Shown here in pieces: positions 26,218 through 34,575 of a stretch of 64,000 nucleotides of DNA. Source of the DNA: Desulforamulus reducens MI-1 (GTDB taxonomy: Bacteria > Bacillota > Desulfotomaculia > Desulfotomaculales > Desulfotomaculaceae). Location: NCBI RefSeq assembly GCF_000016165.1, contig NC_009253.1:3544105-3608104 (forward strand), read 5' to 3'. Position 1 is the stretch's first letter. Each line of letters starts with the position of its first letter. The notes below the pieces were generated by a model. The model saw only the letters and a list, made by a program, of their open reading frames with translations. It was not told where the DNA came from and made no database searches. The position numbers and the translations under genes were made by a program.

Positions 26218-27945
26218 TTATGATTTCAAGCCAATTTTATTTTTAGGAATATACCTTCCCTCTCCCTGGGGATGATCTACATCCTCGACAAACGCCAAAT
26301 ATTCATGCCAGAAGTGTTTCATAGTACTGATAACTGGATTGGGAGCTGTTTGACAGAGTCCACACAGGGAACTGTCCTTTACCATGTAGGCCAGTTGCTT
26401 CAAGGCATCTATGTCTGCCATAGTAGCCTTGCCGGATGTTATTTTATGGAGCATTTCAAAAAGCCTTTTGGTACCTATGCGTCCCGGTACACACCTGCCA
26501 CAGGCCTCATCCATGGTAAACTCAAGATAAAACTTCGCTATGTTGACCATATTGTCATCTTCGTCCATGACAATCATGCCGCCAGAACCCATCATGGAGC
26601 CTATCTCCAAAAGGCTGTCATAATCAATGGGTGTATCTAGTCCCTTTTCTGTAATTACCCCGCCAGAGGGGCCTCCGGTCTGTACAGCTTTAAACTTTTT
26701 CCCATGAGGAATACCTCCCCCAATGTCAAAAATAATTTCACGGAAGGTAATTCCCATTGGTACTTCTACCAAGCCCACATTATTGATTTTACCTGCAAGG
26801 GCAAAGACCTTTGTACCCTTACTTTTTTCCGTTCCTATTGAGGCAAACCACTCTGCTCCCCTAGTCATAATCACCGGAATATTAGCGAAGGTCTCCACAT
26901 TGTTTACACAAGTTGGATGTCCCCAATAGCCCTCTTCAGCCGGATATGGCGGCTTGTAATTAGGCTCGCCACGCTTTCCTTCGCAGGAGTTAATAAGTGC
27001 GGTTTCTTCTCCGCAGACAAAGGCACCTGCCCCATATTTAAGCCTAACATCAAAATTAAAGCTTGTTCCAAAAATCCCTTTCCCCAAAACCCCCAGTTCC
27101 CTTGCCTGTCGCAGAGCTGTCGTCAGCCGGGAGATGGCCAGAGGGTATTCCGCACGAATATAGACAATCCCCTTATCTGCGCCGATTGCATATGCACCGA
27201 TAGCCATTGCCTCTATTACACTATGGGGATCACCTTCTAAGATGCTTCGATCCATGAAGGCACCGGGATCTCCTTCATCCGCATTGCAGATGATAAACTT
27301 CTCTTCATCTTCCTGCTTGCTGGTAATTTCCCATTTAAGCCCAGTGGGGAACCCGCCGCCGCCTCGGCCGCGCAGGCCTGATTTTTTTACAATCTCGATG
27401 ACTTCAGCCCTGGACATTTGTGTGAGAGCCTTTCCTAATGCTTCATAGCCGCCTACCGCTATATATTCATAAATATCCTCCGGATTGATCAACCCGCAAT
27501 TTCGCAGCGCAACTCGAAGCTGTTTTTTGTAAAAGGTCATCTCTTCCTGCGTATTTACTTTTTCCTTTTTTTGGGGATCCTCATACAGGAGTCTCTCTAC
27601 CCATCTGCCATTGACAATATGCTCCTCTACAATGGCCTTGGCATCCTTCAATCCTACACGGACATAAAATACATTATCTGGCTCAATTTTTATGATAGGC
27701 CCTTGTTCACAAAATCCAAAGCAGCCTGTCCGGATCACCTTAACTTGCTCGGCCATTCCGCGGGATTTTAAAAGGGCTTCCAGGATTTTAATGATTTTAT
27801 CACTTTCGTTTGCATGGCACCCTGTACCACCACAGACTAAAATATTTTTTCCGGTTGTTGTAGTATCCCGGTGAAGTCTTAGTGCGATTTTGCCGGCAGA
27901 TTTCTGCTTTATTTTATTTAACTCCTCCAGGGATCTTATCTGCAT
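26218..27945 (-). CDS. hydB: Hydrogenase NuoF-like diaphorase subunit
   Basis: 575 aa. N-terminal thioredoxin-like [2Fe-2S] domain (ILVCGGTGCHANES ... CFGFCEQGP), then the NuoF body with NADH/FMN motifs (GLRGRGGGGFPTGLKW, ADEGDPGAFMDR, GAGAFVCGEETALI) and the C-terminal cluster cysteines (CGRCVPGRIGT, SLCGLCQTAPNP). It lacks the extra two-[4Fe-4S] ferredoxin tail found in many HydB/HndC proteins: it stops about 35 residues after the last motif. Overlaps hydC by 10 bases. Confidence 0.93.
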   Translation of the reverse strand: MQIRSLEELNKIKQKSAGKIALRLHRDTTTTGKNILVCGGTGCHANESDKIIKILEALLKSRGMAEQVKVIRTGCFGFCEQGPIIKIEPDNVFYVRVGLKDAKAIVEEHIVNGRWVERLLYEDPQKKEKVNTQEEMTFYKKQLRVALRNCGLINPEDIYEYIAVGGYEALGKALTQMSRAEVIEIVKKSGLRGRGGGGFPTGLKWEITSKQEDEEKFIICNADEGDPGAFMDRSILEGDPHSVIEAMAIGAYAIGADKGIVYIRAEYPLAISRLTTALRQARELGVLGKGIFGTSFNFDVRLKYGAGAFVCGEETALINSCEGKRGEPNYKPPYPAEEGYWGHPTCVNNVETFANIPVIMTRGAEWFASIGTEKSKGTKVFALAGKINNVGLVEVPMGITFREIIFDIGGGIPHGKKFKAVQTGGPSGGVITEKGLDTPIDYDSLLEIGSMMGSGGMIVMDEDDNMVNIAKFYLEFTMDEACGRCVPGRIGTKRLFEMLHKITSGKATMADIDALKQLAYMVKDSSLCGLCQTAPNPVISTMKHFWHEYLAFVEDVDHPQGEGRYIPKNKIGLKS

Positions 27946-28469
27946 ACCTCTGCTCCTTTCCGGCGATAAATATTTATAATATCATCGACATCCTCTACCT
28001 TAACCCTTCCATAAACCTTGTCATCCACCATGACCACAGGCGCCAGGCCGCAAGCGCCGATACAGCGGACATCCTTGATGGTAAACAGCCCATCCTCCGT
28101 AGTTTCATTGGACTCAATTCCAAGCCTTTCTTTAAACTTTTCAACGATTTTATCTGCTCCCCGCACAAAGCAGGCCGTTCCCATGCAAACACTGATGGTA
28201 TGTTTTCCACTGGGTTTTGTAGTGAAGTAGGAATAAAAACTTACTACTCCATAAACTTCTGCACCGGGAATACCCAGCTTGCGGGCAATAAAAAGCTGCA
28301 CATCTCTCGGGAGATATCCGAAAATATGCTGCGCTTTGTGAAGGATTTCAATTAGAGCACCTTTGGTAGTCTCCAGGCTGTTTATAAAAGATTCAAGTTC
28401 ATCATATTTCTCCTTCGGGAATTCTTGCTCTACAGGTTCCATAACATCAATTTCCTGAGGTTTTGTCAT
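27936..28469 (-). CDS. hydC: Hydrogenase NuoE-like [2Fe-2S] subunit
   Basis: 177 aa from ATG 28467-28469. Thioredoxin-like [2Fe-2S] fold with ligands in CMGTACFVRGAD and CIGACGLAPVV; the helical N-terminal part (LIEILHKAQHIFGYLPRDVQ) is typical of NuoE. First gene of the hydCBA operon. I prefer this ATG (GGTGATT upstream) over a TTG at 28523 that has no visible ribosome site. Confidence 0.92.
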   Translation of the reverse strand: MTKPQEIDVMEPVEQEFPKEKYDELESFINSLETTKGALIEILHKAQHIFGYLPRDVQLFIARKLGIPGAEVYGVVSFYSYFTTKPSGKHTISVCMGTACFVRGADKIVEKFKERLGIESNETTEDGLFTIKDVRCIGACGLAPVVMVDDKVYGRVKVEDVDDIINIYRRKGAEVCR

Positions 28470-28710
28470 AACAATCACCAACTTTTCCAAAATTATAAAT
28501 GCATCTCCTATAGATAATTCCAAGGAAGGGGAACTTTAATACAGCTTTTAAAGCCAAACATTTTTATACATTTAAAAATGTTTGTATAAAAAAACTCCTC
28601 ACCGGTTTAAATTTTCTGCCGGTAAGTTATCTTACATATTTTTTCATTGCCACCACATTCTGCACCAAAGCTAATTTAATGTTGAAAATTATAAATCTAC
28701 CGCAAAAATG

Positions 28711-28739
28711 GCACCCCCGGCAACGGATGCCGGGGGTGC
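28711..28739 (-). terminator. Terminator of small PPFF-repeat gene
   Basis: GC-rich stem GCACCCCCGGCA / TGCCGGGGGTGC with a short loop, then a T-run on the minus strand, 7 bases after the small gene's stop. Confidence 0.85.
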
Positions 28740-28745
28740 TTAAAG

Positions 28746-28910
28746 TTACAGCTTTTTCTTTGGTGCTTTGTTTACAGGAGGTATTCCTTTTTGATCTGCA
28801 CCAATGAAAGGCGGCCTAAAAAAGAATGGCGGTCTGAAGAAGGGTGGCCTAATAAAGAACGGAGGCCTGAAAAAGGGGGGTCTAAAAAAAGGTCCAAATC
28901 CAAATGCCAT
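28746..28910 (-). CDS. 54-aa Pro/Phe/Arg repeat peptide
   Basis: 54 aa, not matched to any family that I can name. MAFGFGPFF is followed by five repeats of RPPFF (some with an added Ile or Phe) and a basic tail ending APKKKL. GGGAGTG precedes ATG 28908-28910 by six bases and a strong terminator follows the stop, so it looks like a real monocistronic gene. Repetitive, low-complexity small proteins like this are often spore-coat or surface-associated in Clostridia; that is only a guess. Between hydC and a broken PEP-synthase fragment. Confidence 0.7.
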   Translation of the reverse strand: MAFGFGPFFRPPFFRPPFFIRPPFFRPPFFFRPPFIGADQKGIPPVNKAPKKKL

Positions 28911-29455
28911 AAAAATCACTCCCTTTTTTTACCATAATATTCATAAACAATGATAATGTGCAGAAAAAAGATGTTTTTATAGTTTTTTAGGACTTGGTAC
29001 AATAAGACTTCACAATACCAATTGACAATTCCCCCAAGTTTAAACCTTTGCCCCCGACAACCATGAGCTTTGTTTTGTCGATGTCCTGGAAGCCAAGTAC
29101 ACATGATCAACTCAAAGGCCTGACCACGATCCATTTCTTCTTTCAGCGGGACTTTTTCAAATAACCGCCTCCAACACCTTGTACTTATCGGTAATCGGTC
29201 CAAAACACAGAGATACAGTTCTTTCTTGCTTTTGAAATTTGGTACAATTTATACAATAATAAAAGTGCCGATCGTAGAGACAATTCTCCTATGACCAGCA
29301 CTTTATTTTATTACCTGAACTTGTCTTTAACCTCCGATAATCTTAGAATCATCCACAAATTAAAAATTGTTTATCTTCTTTACAATAATAAGCTGGAAAA
29401 ATTTACCCTACATTATTAAACCTTATAAAACACTTAACAAAACCACTTTTCGCCG
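28911..29455. other. Intergenic region with degenerate gene remains
   Basis: 545 bases. Besides the PEP-synthase fragment (29020-29106) it holds a long hairpin at about 29262-29305 (AAAGTGC arms, 16 pairs counting wobbles). A 95-codon minus-strand frame at 28916-29203 runs through the fragment in the wrong frame and is not a gene. Bases 29310-29450 show nothing. Confidence 0.5.
29020..29106 (-). pseudogene. Fragment of PEP synthase / rifampicin phosphotransferase N-terminus
   Basis: One frame reads SCVLGFQDIDKTKLMVV then GGKGLNLGELS, the conserved N-terminal glycine-rich stretch of phosphoenolpyruvate synthase and related PEP-utilising enzymes. There is a stop codon just before it, no start codon, and a stop about ten codons after. 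The rest of the roughly 800-residue gene is missing. A hairpin about 160 bases upstream may be an old leader. Confidence 0.6.
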
Positions 29456-29938
29456 TTACTTATGGTACGGTTCATTATGTATAATCTTAAACCAACGATA
29501 AATCTGTTCCATTAACAACAACCTCACCAATTGGTGGGGAAAGGTGAGATTGGATAGAGCCAAAAGCAAGTTCGCCCGCTCAACCAGGGAAGGAGCCAGA
29601 CCAATGGACCCTCCAATTATAAAGGTTAAATCACTTTTTCCAGAAAGGGCTAGGTCTTGTATTTTTCCGGCCATATCTTCGGATGACAACATTTTTCCCT
29701 TCAGATCCAACACCACCAAGAAGGTACCAGGTCGCAGCTTTTTTGCTAGCTTATCTGCTTCCTTCTGGCGTACCTGCTCTTCAATGGCCATTGGGGCATT
29801 TTCCGGACAGGGCTCATCGGGCACTTCGCTTATATCTACTTTGGCATAGGGAGTCAGTCGTTTTAAATATTCTTTGATTCCTTCCGCCAAATACTTTTCC
29901 TTAAGTTTTCCTACACATAAAATGCTAATTTTTATCAT
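29456..29938 (-). CDS. rlmH: 23S rRNA (pseudouridine1915-N3)-methyltransferase
   Basis: 160 aa, the family's normal size. SPOUT methyltransferase: SAM-binding knot residues in LTFIIGGSIGLAPSLVERA and FPHQLVRLLLMEQIYRWFKI, ending with the typical NEPYHK. It methylates pseudouridine 1915 of 23S rRNA. ATG 29936-29938 follows AGGAGAT; the frame from 29959 lacks a site. Downstream of murA, after a terminator. Confidence 0.96.
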   Translation of the reverse strand: MIKISILCVGKLKEKYLAEGIKEYLKRLTPYAKVDISEVPDEPCPENAPMAIEEQVRQKEADKLAKKLRPGTFLVVLDLKGKMLSSEDMAGKIQDLALSGKSDLTFIIGGSIGLAPSLVERANLLLALSNLTFPHQLVRLLLMEQIYRWFKIIHNEPYHK

Positions 29939-29970
29939 ATTTATCTCCTGAATACTCAAAGATGAAATAA

Positions 29971-29993
29971 GGGCGTACCCAAGGCACGCCCTC
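29971..29993 (-). terminator. Terminator of murA
   Basis: GGGCGT-rich stem (GAGGGCGTGCC / GGTACGCCCT) followed by TTATTT on the minus strand, in the gap between murA and rlmH. Confidence 0.7.
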
Positions 29994-30019
29994 TATTAGT
30001 TTAACCATAATTTAGTTGC

Positions 30020-31273
30020 CTATGCTCTTCGGATAAGGGCACCAAGGGAGGTTAGTTTTTGCTCAAGGTTGGTGTAGCCACGGTCAATATAGTGAACATT
30101 ACTCAATTCAGTATCCCCATTGGCCATGAGTCCAGCGATAACAAGTGCAGCACCAGCCCGTAGGTCTGAGGCCTTAACCTTGGCTCCCTGTAGGGAGGGT
30201 ACTCCTTCAATAACAGACATGCGCCCTTCGACCTTTATGTTAGCACCCATGCATTTTAATTCATCAGCAACCCTAAAACGATTTTCAAAGATATTTTCAA
30301 CAATAATGCTGGTTCCGGACACAGTTGCTAGGAAGGACATCATTTGAGACTGCATATCTGTGGGAAAGCCCGGATAGGGCATGGTTTTAATATCAATGCT
30401 TTTTGTCTGAACATCCGTTGCATTAACCAGAATGGTGTCTTCACTAACTTCTACTTCTATATTCGCTTCCCGCAATTTTGCAGTTAAGGGTTCCAAATGC
30501 CGTGGTATAACATTTTCTAGCAAAACTTCACCCCGGGTAGCTGCCGCAGCCACCATAAAGGTTCCTGCTTCAATCCTGTCAGGGATAACAGTGTAACGAC
30601 CACCCTTTAAGTGAGTCATCCCTTCAATTTTAATTAAATCAGTTCCTGCTCCACGAACCTTAGCACCCAGAGCGTTTAAGAAGTTAGCTAAATCTACAAT
30701 TTCAGGCTCTTTAGCAGCATTTTCAATAATGGTCTGGCCATCGGCTAAGCAAGCAGCCATCATAATGTTTTCGGTGGCACCTACGCTGGGAAAGTCTAAA
30801 TAAACCCTGGCCCCAGTAAGTCGTCCGGTTTTTCCCTGTATGGTACCCCGTTCCAAATTCATTTCCGCACCAAGGCCCATGAGACCTTTGAAATGCAAGT
30901 CCATGGGACGAACACCTATGTTACACCCACCGGGTAAAGATACCGAAGCTTTGCCATAACGGGTCAACATAGGACCCAATAAAAGGTTGGATGCCCTTAA
31001 CTGCTTTACCAAATCATAGGGTGCTTCTTCAATAATCCGGTCTGGGCTTTTTAGAGATAAAGATTCTTCTCCTAGCCAGCGGACTTTTACCCCCATGGTT
31101 CCCATTATTTCTAACAAAATACGAACATCGCTAATATCCGGAATGTTATCTAAAACAACCTCATCCTGCGCCAATAATGCACCGCATAAAATAGCGAGGG
31201 AAGCGTTTTTTGCACCACTTACCTTTATTTTTCCATGGAGCGGTTGTCCTCCTGTTATTATGAGTTTGCTCAA
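30020..31273 (-). CDS. murA: UDP-N-acetylglucosamine 1-carboxyvinyltransferase
   Basis: 417 aa. First committed step of peptidoglycan synthesis: enolpyruvyl transfer from PEP to UDP-GlcNAc. Lys22 in SGAKNASL and active-site Cys117 in PGGCNIGVRP are present, so it should be fosfomycin-sensitive. I chose TTG 31271-31273 (MSKLIITGG), preceded by TTAGGAGG, giving family length; the frame to 31333 would add 20 unrelated residues. Confidence 0.96.
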   Translation of the reverse strand: MSKLIITGGQPLHGKIKVSGAKNASLAILCGALLAQDEVVLDNIPDISDVRILLEIMGTMGVKVRWLGEESLSLKSPDRIIEEAPYDLVKQLRASNLLLGPMLTRYGKASVSLPGGCNIGVRPMDLHFKGLMGLGAEMNLERGTIQGKTGRLTGARVYLDFPSVGATENIMMAACLADGQTIIENAAKEPEIVDLANFLNALGAKVRGAGTDLIKIEGMTHLKGGRYTVIPDRIEAGTFMVAAAATRGEVLLENVIPRHLEPLTAKLREANIEVEVSEDTILVNATDVQTKSIDIKTMPYPGFPTDMQSQMMSFLATVSGTSIIVENIFENRFRVADELKCMGANIKVEGRMSVIEGVPSLQGAKVKASDLRAGAALVIAGLMANGDTELSNVHYIDRGYTNLEQKLTSLGALIRRA

Positions 31274-31389
31274 GTGTTTTGACCTCCTAATTGTAATCGC
31301 TCCCCGATCAACTAAATTATATTCTCTGATCACATGGTAATTCCTGCTTTTTTATCTATATCTGGCTAAAAATACTACAATTTATCCAA

Positions 31390-32274
31390 TTATTCTTGTT
31401 CTTTAGCCCAATTCTTATAGTTTCCTTCAAAGTCTACCATCTCATTATTTAAAACCATTACAAGTGCATCTTCCATTTTATTGCCAGAGGCCAAGCTTTC
31501 TAAAATCCTTTTTAGGGAATCTTCCCCGTATACCTCGGCTATATAGCGGACGGCCAGGTACGACTGGCGATAAGCCAGTGGTTGGTTGGGCAGGTTATCA
31601 AAGTAAGCATCCATCTCATCCAGCGTGTATAGTGGTTGCTTTAAGGAAGCCTGTTTGTCATCAAATTCGAAGCCTGTAAGTTTATACTCCTCGTATTGAG
31701 CTATGCCTTCGGTAAACCAGCGGGTATAGTTGCCAGCGGTCTTGTAATCCACCACTAGATGGGTAAATTCATGGGCCATAGGGCCAGATTGCATAAACTC
31801 TTCTCGGTACTTATCTAGGTCTTCCTCACTTAACCATACATTGGGTGACAGCACACGAATAACCCCGGCCCAATAGACGCCCATGGCGCTCTCGTTGGCT
31901 TCCCAACCAAAATTACGATTTAATTCCAGCCGTGAAGGATAAACTATAATGGGTATTTTTCCCTTTCCGGTGTAACCATATTTTTCTGCAATGGGAGTGT
32001 AAAATTTCTCCGCAGCTGCGAGGACTAATTTCGCATCCTCTTCATTCCCCGGGGTAAAGCGAACATTAAAATGTTCACCCTTCAGGGTGTCCATACTTCT
32101 TGTGGTCCACAAGGCTTTTTGCTTCAATCCTTCTCGAAAAAGGTTATAATTAGTGTTCTTAAAAACCTGTGGTAGTTTCATAAAAAAAGCCGCCAGAATC
32201 AGTAAGGCAGCAAAGGTTATCCCTAAATACTTGTTTCCAAACATGCTATTCATGGTTTTTATAATTTGAGGCAT
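31390..32274 (-). CDS. Membrane-anchored Peptidase-MA-like metalloprotein
   Basis: 294 aa. One N-terminal membrane helix (YLGITFAALLILAAFF), rest outside. Zinc motif HEFTH at 168-172 and the third-ligand region WFTEGIAQYEEY (Glu189) match the Peptidase MA (gluzincin) superfamily. Substrate unknown. It lies between murA and a TPR protein, with a LysM/M23 wall peptidase further upstream, so a cell-envelope role is likely. Confidence 0.85.
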   Translation of the reverse strand: MPQIIKTMNSMFGNKYLGITFAALLILAAFFMKLPQVFKNTNYNLFREGLKQKALWTTRSMDTLKGEHFNVRFTPGNEEDAKLVLAAAEKFYTPIAEKYGYTGKGKIPIIVYPSRLELNRNFGWEANESAMGVYWAGVIRVLSPNVWLSEEDLDKYREEFMQSGPMAHEFTHLVVDYKTAGNYTRWFTEGIAQYEEYKLTGFEFDDKQASLKQPLYTLDEMDAYFDNLPNQPLAYRQSYLAVRYIAEVYGEDSLKRILESLASGNKMEDALVMVLNNEMVDFEGNYKNWAKEQE

Positions 32275-32358
32275 GATTGCACCCCCACTTTCTAAACTAA
32301 CTGATTAATCAGTTCCTATTATATTATTATTTTTAGGCCAGTCCTAGTGGAAATAATA

Positions 32359-32384
32359 AGAAGCCGAGCATTACTGCCCGGCTT
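32359..32384 (-). terminator. Terminator overlapping TPR gene stop
   Basis: GAAGCCGGGC / GCTCGGCTTC stem followed by TTATTATTT on the minus strand; the TPR stop codon is in the loop side of the hairpin. Confidence 0.75.
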
Positions 32385-32952
32385 CAGCCTTCCAAGCTTC
32401 AATAAATTTACGAGCTTCGTCTGCCCTAGGACCTTCTTTTTGAGAAGCTAAAAATTTCTCCATGTGACTAATGGCCAGCTTATAATCTCTCTTTTCTCCT
32501 AATAGCTTCGCATACTGGTAGTTTACCTCCGCATTACTGGGCTCCACTTCCAAGGCGTTCTTTAATTCTTGTTCAGCGGCATCCAGTTTTCCTTGGGTGT
32601 AATATAACAAAGCTAAATTTTGGCGGGATGAGATATCTTTGGGATCTAACTTAACTAATTTTTCATAGCTTTCTCTGGCTAGATCCACCTTGCCAGCCTG
32701 TATATAATAAGAAGCAAGGGCCGCTAAAAGACCTTTATCCTCTGGGTTTTTCTTTGCCTGTAATTCTAAGTTTTGAATTCGTTCTTCAAGGGTCGTGGCT
32801 GTGTCTGTTTGACCGGTGATATCACCAATGCCTGTCCATGCTATGGATGAAGCGATCAAACCAATGGATAACACAGCGGCCAGTACACCAAAGATAATTT
32901 TTTGCATCCTCTTTTGCCTTTTACTCATTCCTTTAAAGAACAAATCAATCAC
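32371..32952 (-). CDS. Membrane-anchored TPR protein
   Basis: 193 aa. Basic cytosolic start (KRQKRMQK), one membrane helix (IIFGVLAAVLSIGLIASSI), then a coiled start and about four tetratricopeptide repeats (for example YIQAGKVDLARESYEKLVKLDP and YYTQGKLDAAEQELKNALEVEP). TPRs are protein-binding scaffolds; the partner is unknown. Between a LysM/M23 peptidase and the MA-type metalloprotein. Confidence 0.88.
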   Translation of the reverse strand: MIDLFFKGMSKRQKRMQKIIFGVLAAVLSIGLIASSIAWTGIGDITGQTDTATTLEERIQNLELQAKKNPEDKGLLAALASYYIQAGKVDLARESYEKLVKLDPKDISSRQNLALLYYTQGKLDAAEQELKNALEVEPSNAEVNYQYAKLLGEKRDYKLAISHMEKFLASQKEGPRADEARKFIEAWKAEAGQ

Positions 32953-33009
32953 CTCAATATATTCCCATTAATTGCTATGGACAATCATAACAAATTGTTT
33001 ATAAAAAGT

Positions 33010-33038
33010 AAACCTCCCATGAAACAAACGGGAGGTTT
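33010..33038 (-). terminator. Terminator of M23 peptidase gene
   Basis: AAACCTCCC / GGGAGGTTT stem followed by ACTTTTTAT on the minus strand, nine bases past the stop. Confidence 0.85.
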
Positions 33039-33046
33039 GTAACGTC

Positions 33047-34393
33047 TTATAGGTAACCAACGGGATTTTTTGGAACTCCGTTGACAATGACCTCAAAGTG
33101 AAGGTGTGGTCCAGTGGACCTTCCTGTGGAACCGACGTTGCCTATGCTTTGGCCCCGCTCTACGTTTTGGCCAACACTTACATTAATAGTGGACAGGTGT
33201 GCATAACGTGTAACAATACCGTTGCCGTGGTTAATGTCTACACATTTACCATAGGCTCCATACCAGCCAGCCCGAATAACTCGACCGGAATTATAGGCTC
33301 CGACAGGAGAACCATAGGCCTTTGCTAAATCCACCCCTGTATGCATGCGCCCCCCCCTCTTACCAAAGGGAGAGATAATGGCACCGGAGGGTCTGTAGCC
33401 ACGGGAGGCCACCATTGTTTGGGCACTACGTTCAATAATCTGCGGCTTAGCCTGTTTTATGATATTTACATTCAAGACTTCTCGTTCGGTTTCTAACCCA
33501 TTAACAGCCACAATTTTATATGTAACTTCCTTTAAACCTCTTTCAGATTTCTGCACAACCCTGCTTTGTCCAAAGGGAAGTTTTGCATTCTTTCTTACCT
33601 GCTGGGGAAGAGCCGTTTCTTCCTTTACAGTTTTTTCAGCTGTGGCCACTACGTTTAGTAATGGATCTGCTGCACCAATCATTTTGATTTTTTGTCCAAT
33701 TTGCATTCTTTCTGGAGTAAAGTTGGGATTGGCTGCTTGCAAATCCTCCGGGCTTACATTAAATTTATTGGCGATCTCCCAAAGGGTTTCCCCTTCCTTC
33801 ACAGTGTGATAGCGGGGAACACCATTTTCTCCTTTGAGACGTTTAATGGCATCTTCCATCGATAAGATTTTGCTTGTTTCTACTGGTACATTGGCAACGG
33901 CTACTTTTTCCTGGAAGTCTACTTTAAACTCCGGGCCAACTTTATACTCCTTTTTGAGCTCAGCTAAAACTTTCTCCGCAGTTGCTTTATCCTTTACAGC
34001 AACTTTCAAGCCGTTATTTACCTTAATACCGGAGGCAATTGCCTCAAAGGTCAATTTTTCCGATAAACGTTGCTTGAGCACTTCTTCACTTGCAATATCA
34101 CCATTTTTTTTGGTTTTCTGATATGTAATGTTTTGCAGAGGTTTTACATTGGAACCCTTCTTTTGATTCTCTTTAATTAACGAAGCAATAACTTGTTCTG
34201 CTTGGGCTTGGTCTTTAGCCATTGCCGCCACTTGCCCATCCACGACCACTGCACAGGCACTCTGGGCATTGGCAAATGAAAAACCACCCACCACAAGGGC
34301 CAAAACTAAAAACACAGCTACTCCCTGTCTAATTGCCTTCGGTTGTTTGCCAAACCATGACTTAAGGTGCGTTATTGTTTCCTTTACTTCCAT
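33047..34393 (-). CDS. Secreted LysM-G5-M23 peptidoglycan endopeptidase
   Basis: 448 aa. N-terminal membrane/signal segment (GVAVFLVLALVVGGFSFANA), a repeat region of about 150 residues, a LysM domain (YHTVKEGETLWEIANKFNVS), a G5 domain (about 270-330), and a C-terminal M23 metallopeptidase with HTGVDLA and HLHFEVI. It binds peptidoglycan through LysM and cuts peptide cross-links, or activates amidases, during growth or sporulation. RBS AAAGGAGAT seven bases before ATG. Confidence 0.94.
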   Translation of the reverse strand: MEVKETITHLKSWFGKQPKAIRQGVAVFLVLALVVGGFSFANAQSACAVVVDGQVAAMAKDQAQAEQVIASLIKENQKKGSNVKPLQNITYQKTKKNGDIASEEVLKQRLSEKLTFEAIASGIKVNNGLKVAVKDKATAEKVLAELKKEYKVGPEFKVDFQEKVAVANVPVETSKILSMEDAIKRLKGENGVPRYHTVKEGETLWEIANKFNVSPEDLQAANPNFTPERMQIGQKIKMIGAADPLLNVVATAEKTVKEETALPQQVRKNAKLPFGQSRVVQKSERGLKEVTYKIVAVNGLETEREVLNVNIIKQAKPQIIERSAQTMVASRGYRPSGAIISPFGKRGGRMHTGVDLAKAYGSPVGAYNSGRVIRAGWYGAYGKCVDINHGNGIVTRYAHLSTINVSVGQNVERGQSIGNVGSTGRSTGPHLHFEVIVNGVPKNPVGYL

Positions 34394-34532
34394 GAGTCAT
34401 CTCCTTTCGATAACCTTTGCTTTTGTTATCTATGGAACCCTATTATTTTTCTAAATATGTCGGAGAAAGCCAAAATATAGCGGAATTATTATACCACTTT
34501 TTTCAGTTTAAGTAAACAATTAGCTAAAAAGA

Positions 34533-34566
34533 GACCCCCCATCCCAAAGATAAGGGATGGGGGGTC
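34533..34566 (-). terminator. Terminator of scfB
   Basis: Long GC-rich stem GACCCCCCATCCC / GGGATGGGGGGTC followed by TCTTTTTAG on the minus strand. Confidence 0.9.
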
Positions 34567-34575
34567 AGATTAAGA

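Noticed and set aside
28916..29203. 95-codon frame suspected as a transposase remnant
   Set aside because: Another frame of the same DNA encodes a PEP-synthase N-terminal stretch, so this frame is a shadow.
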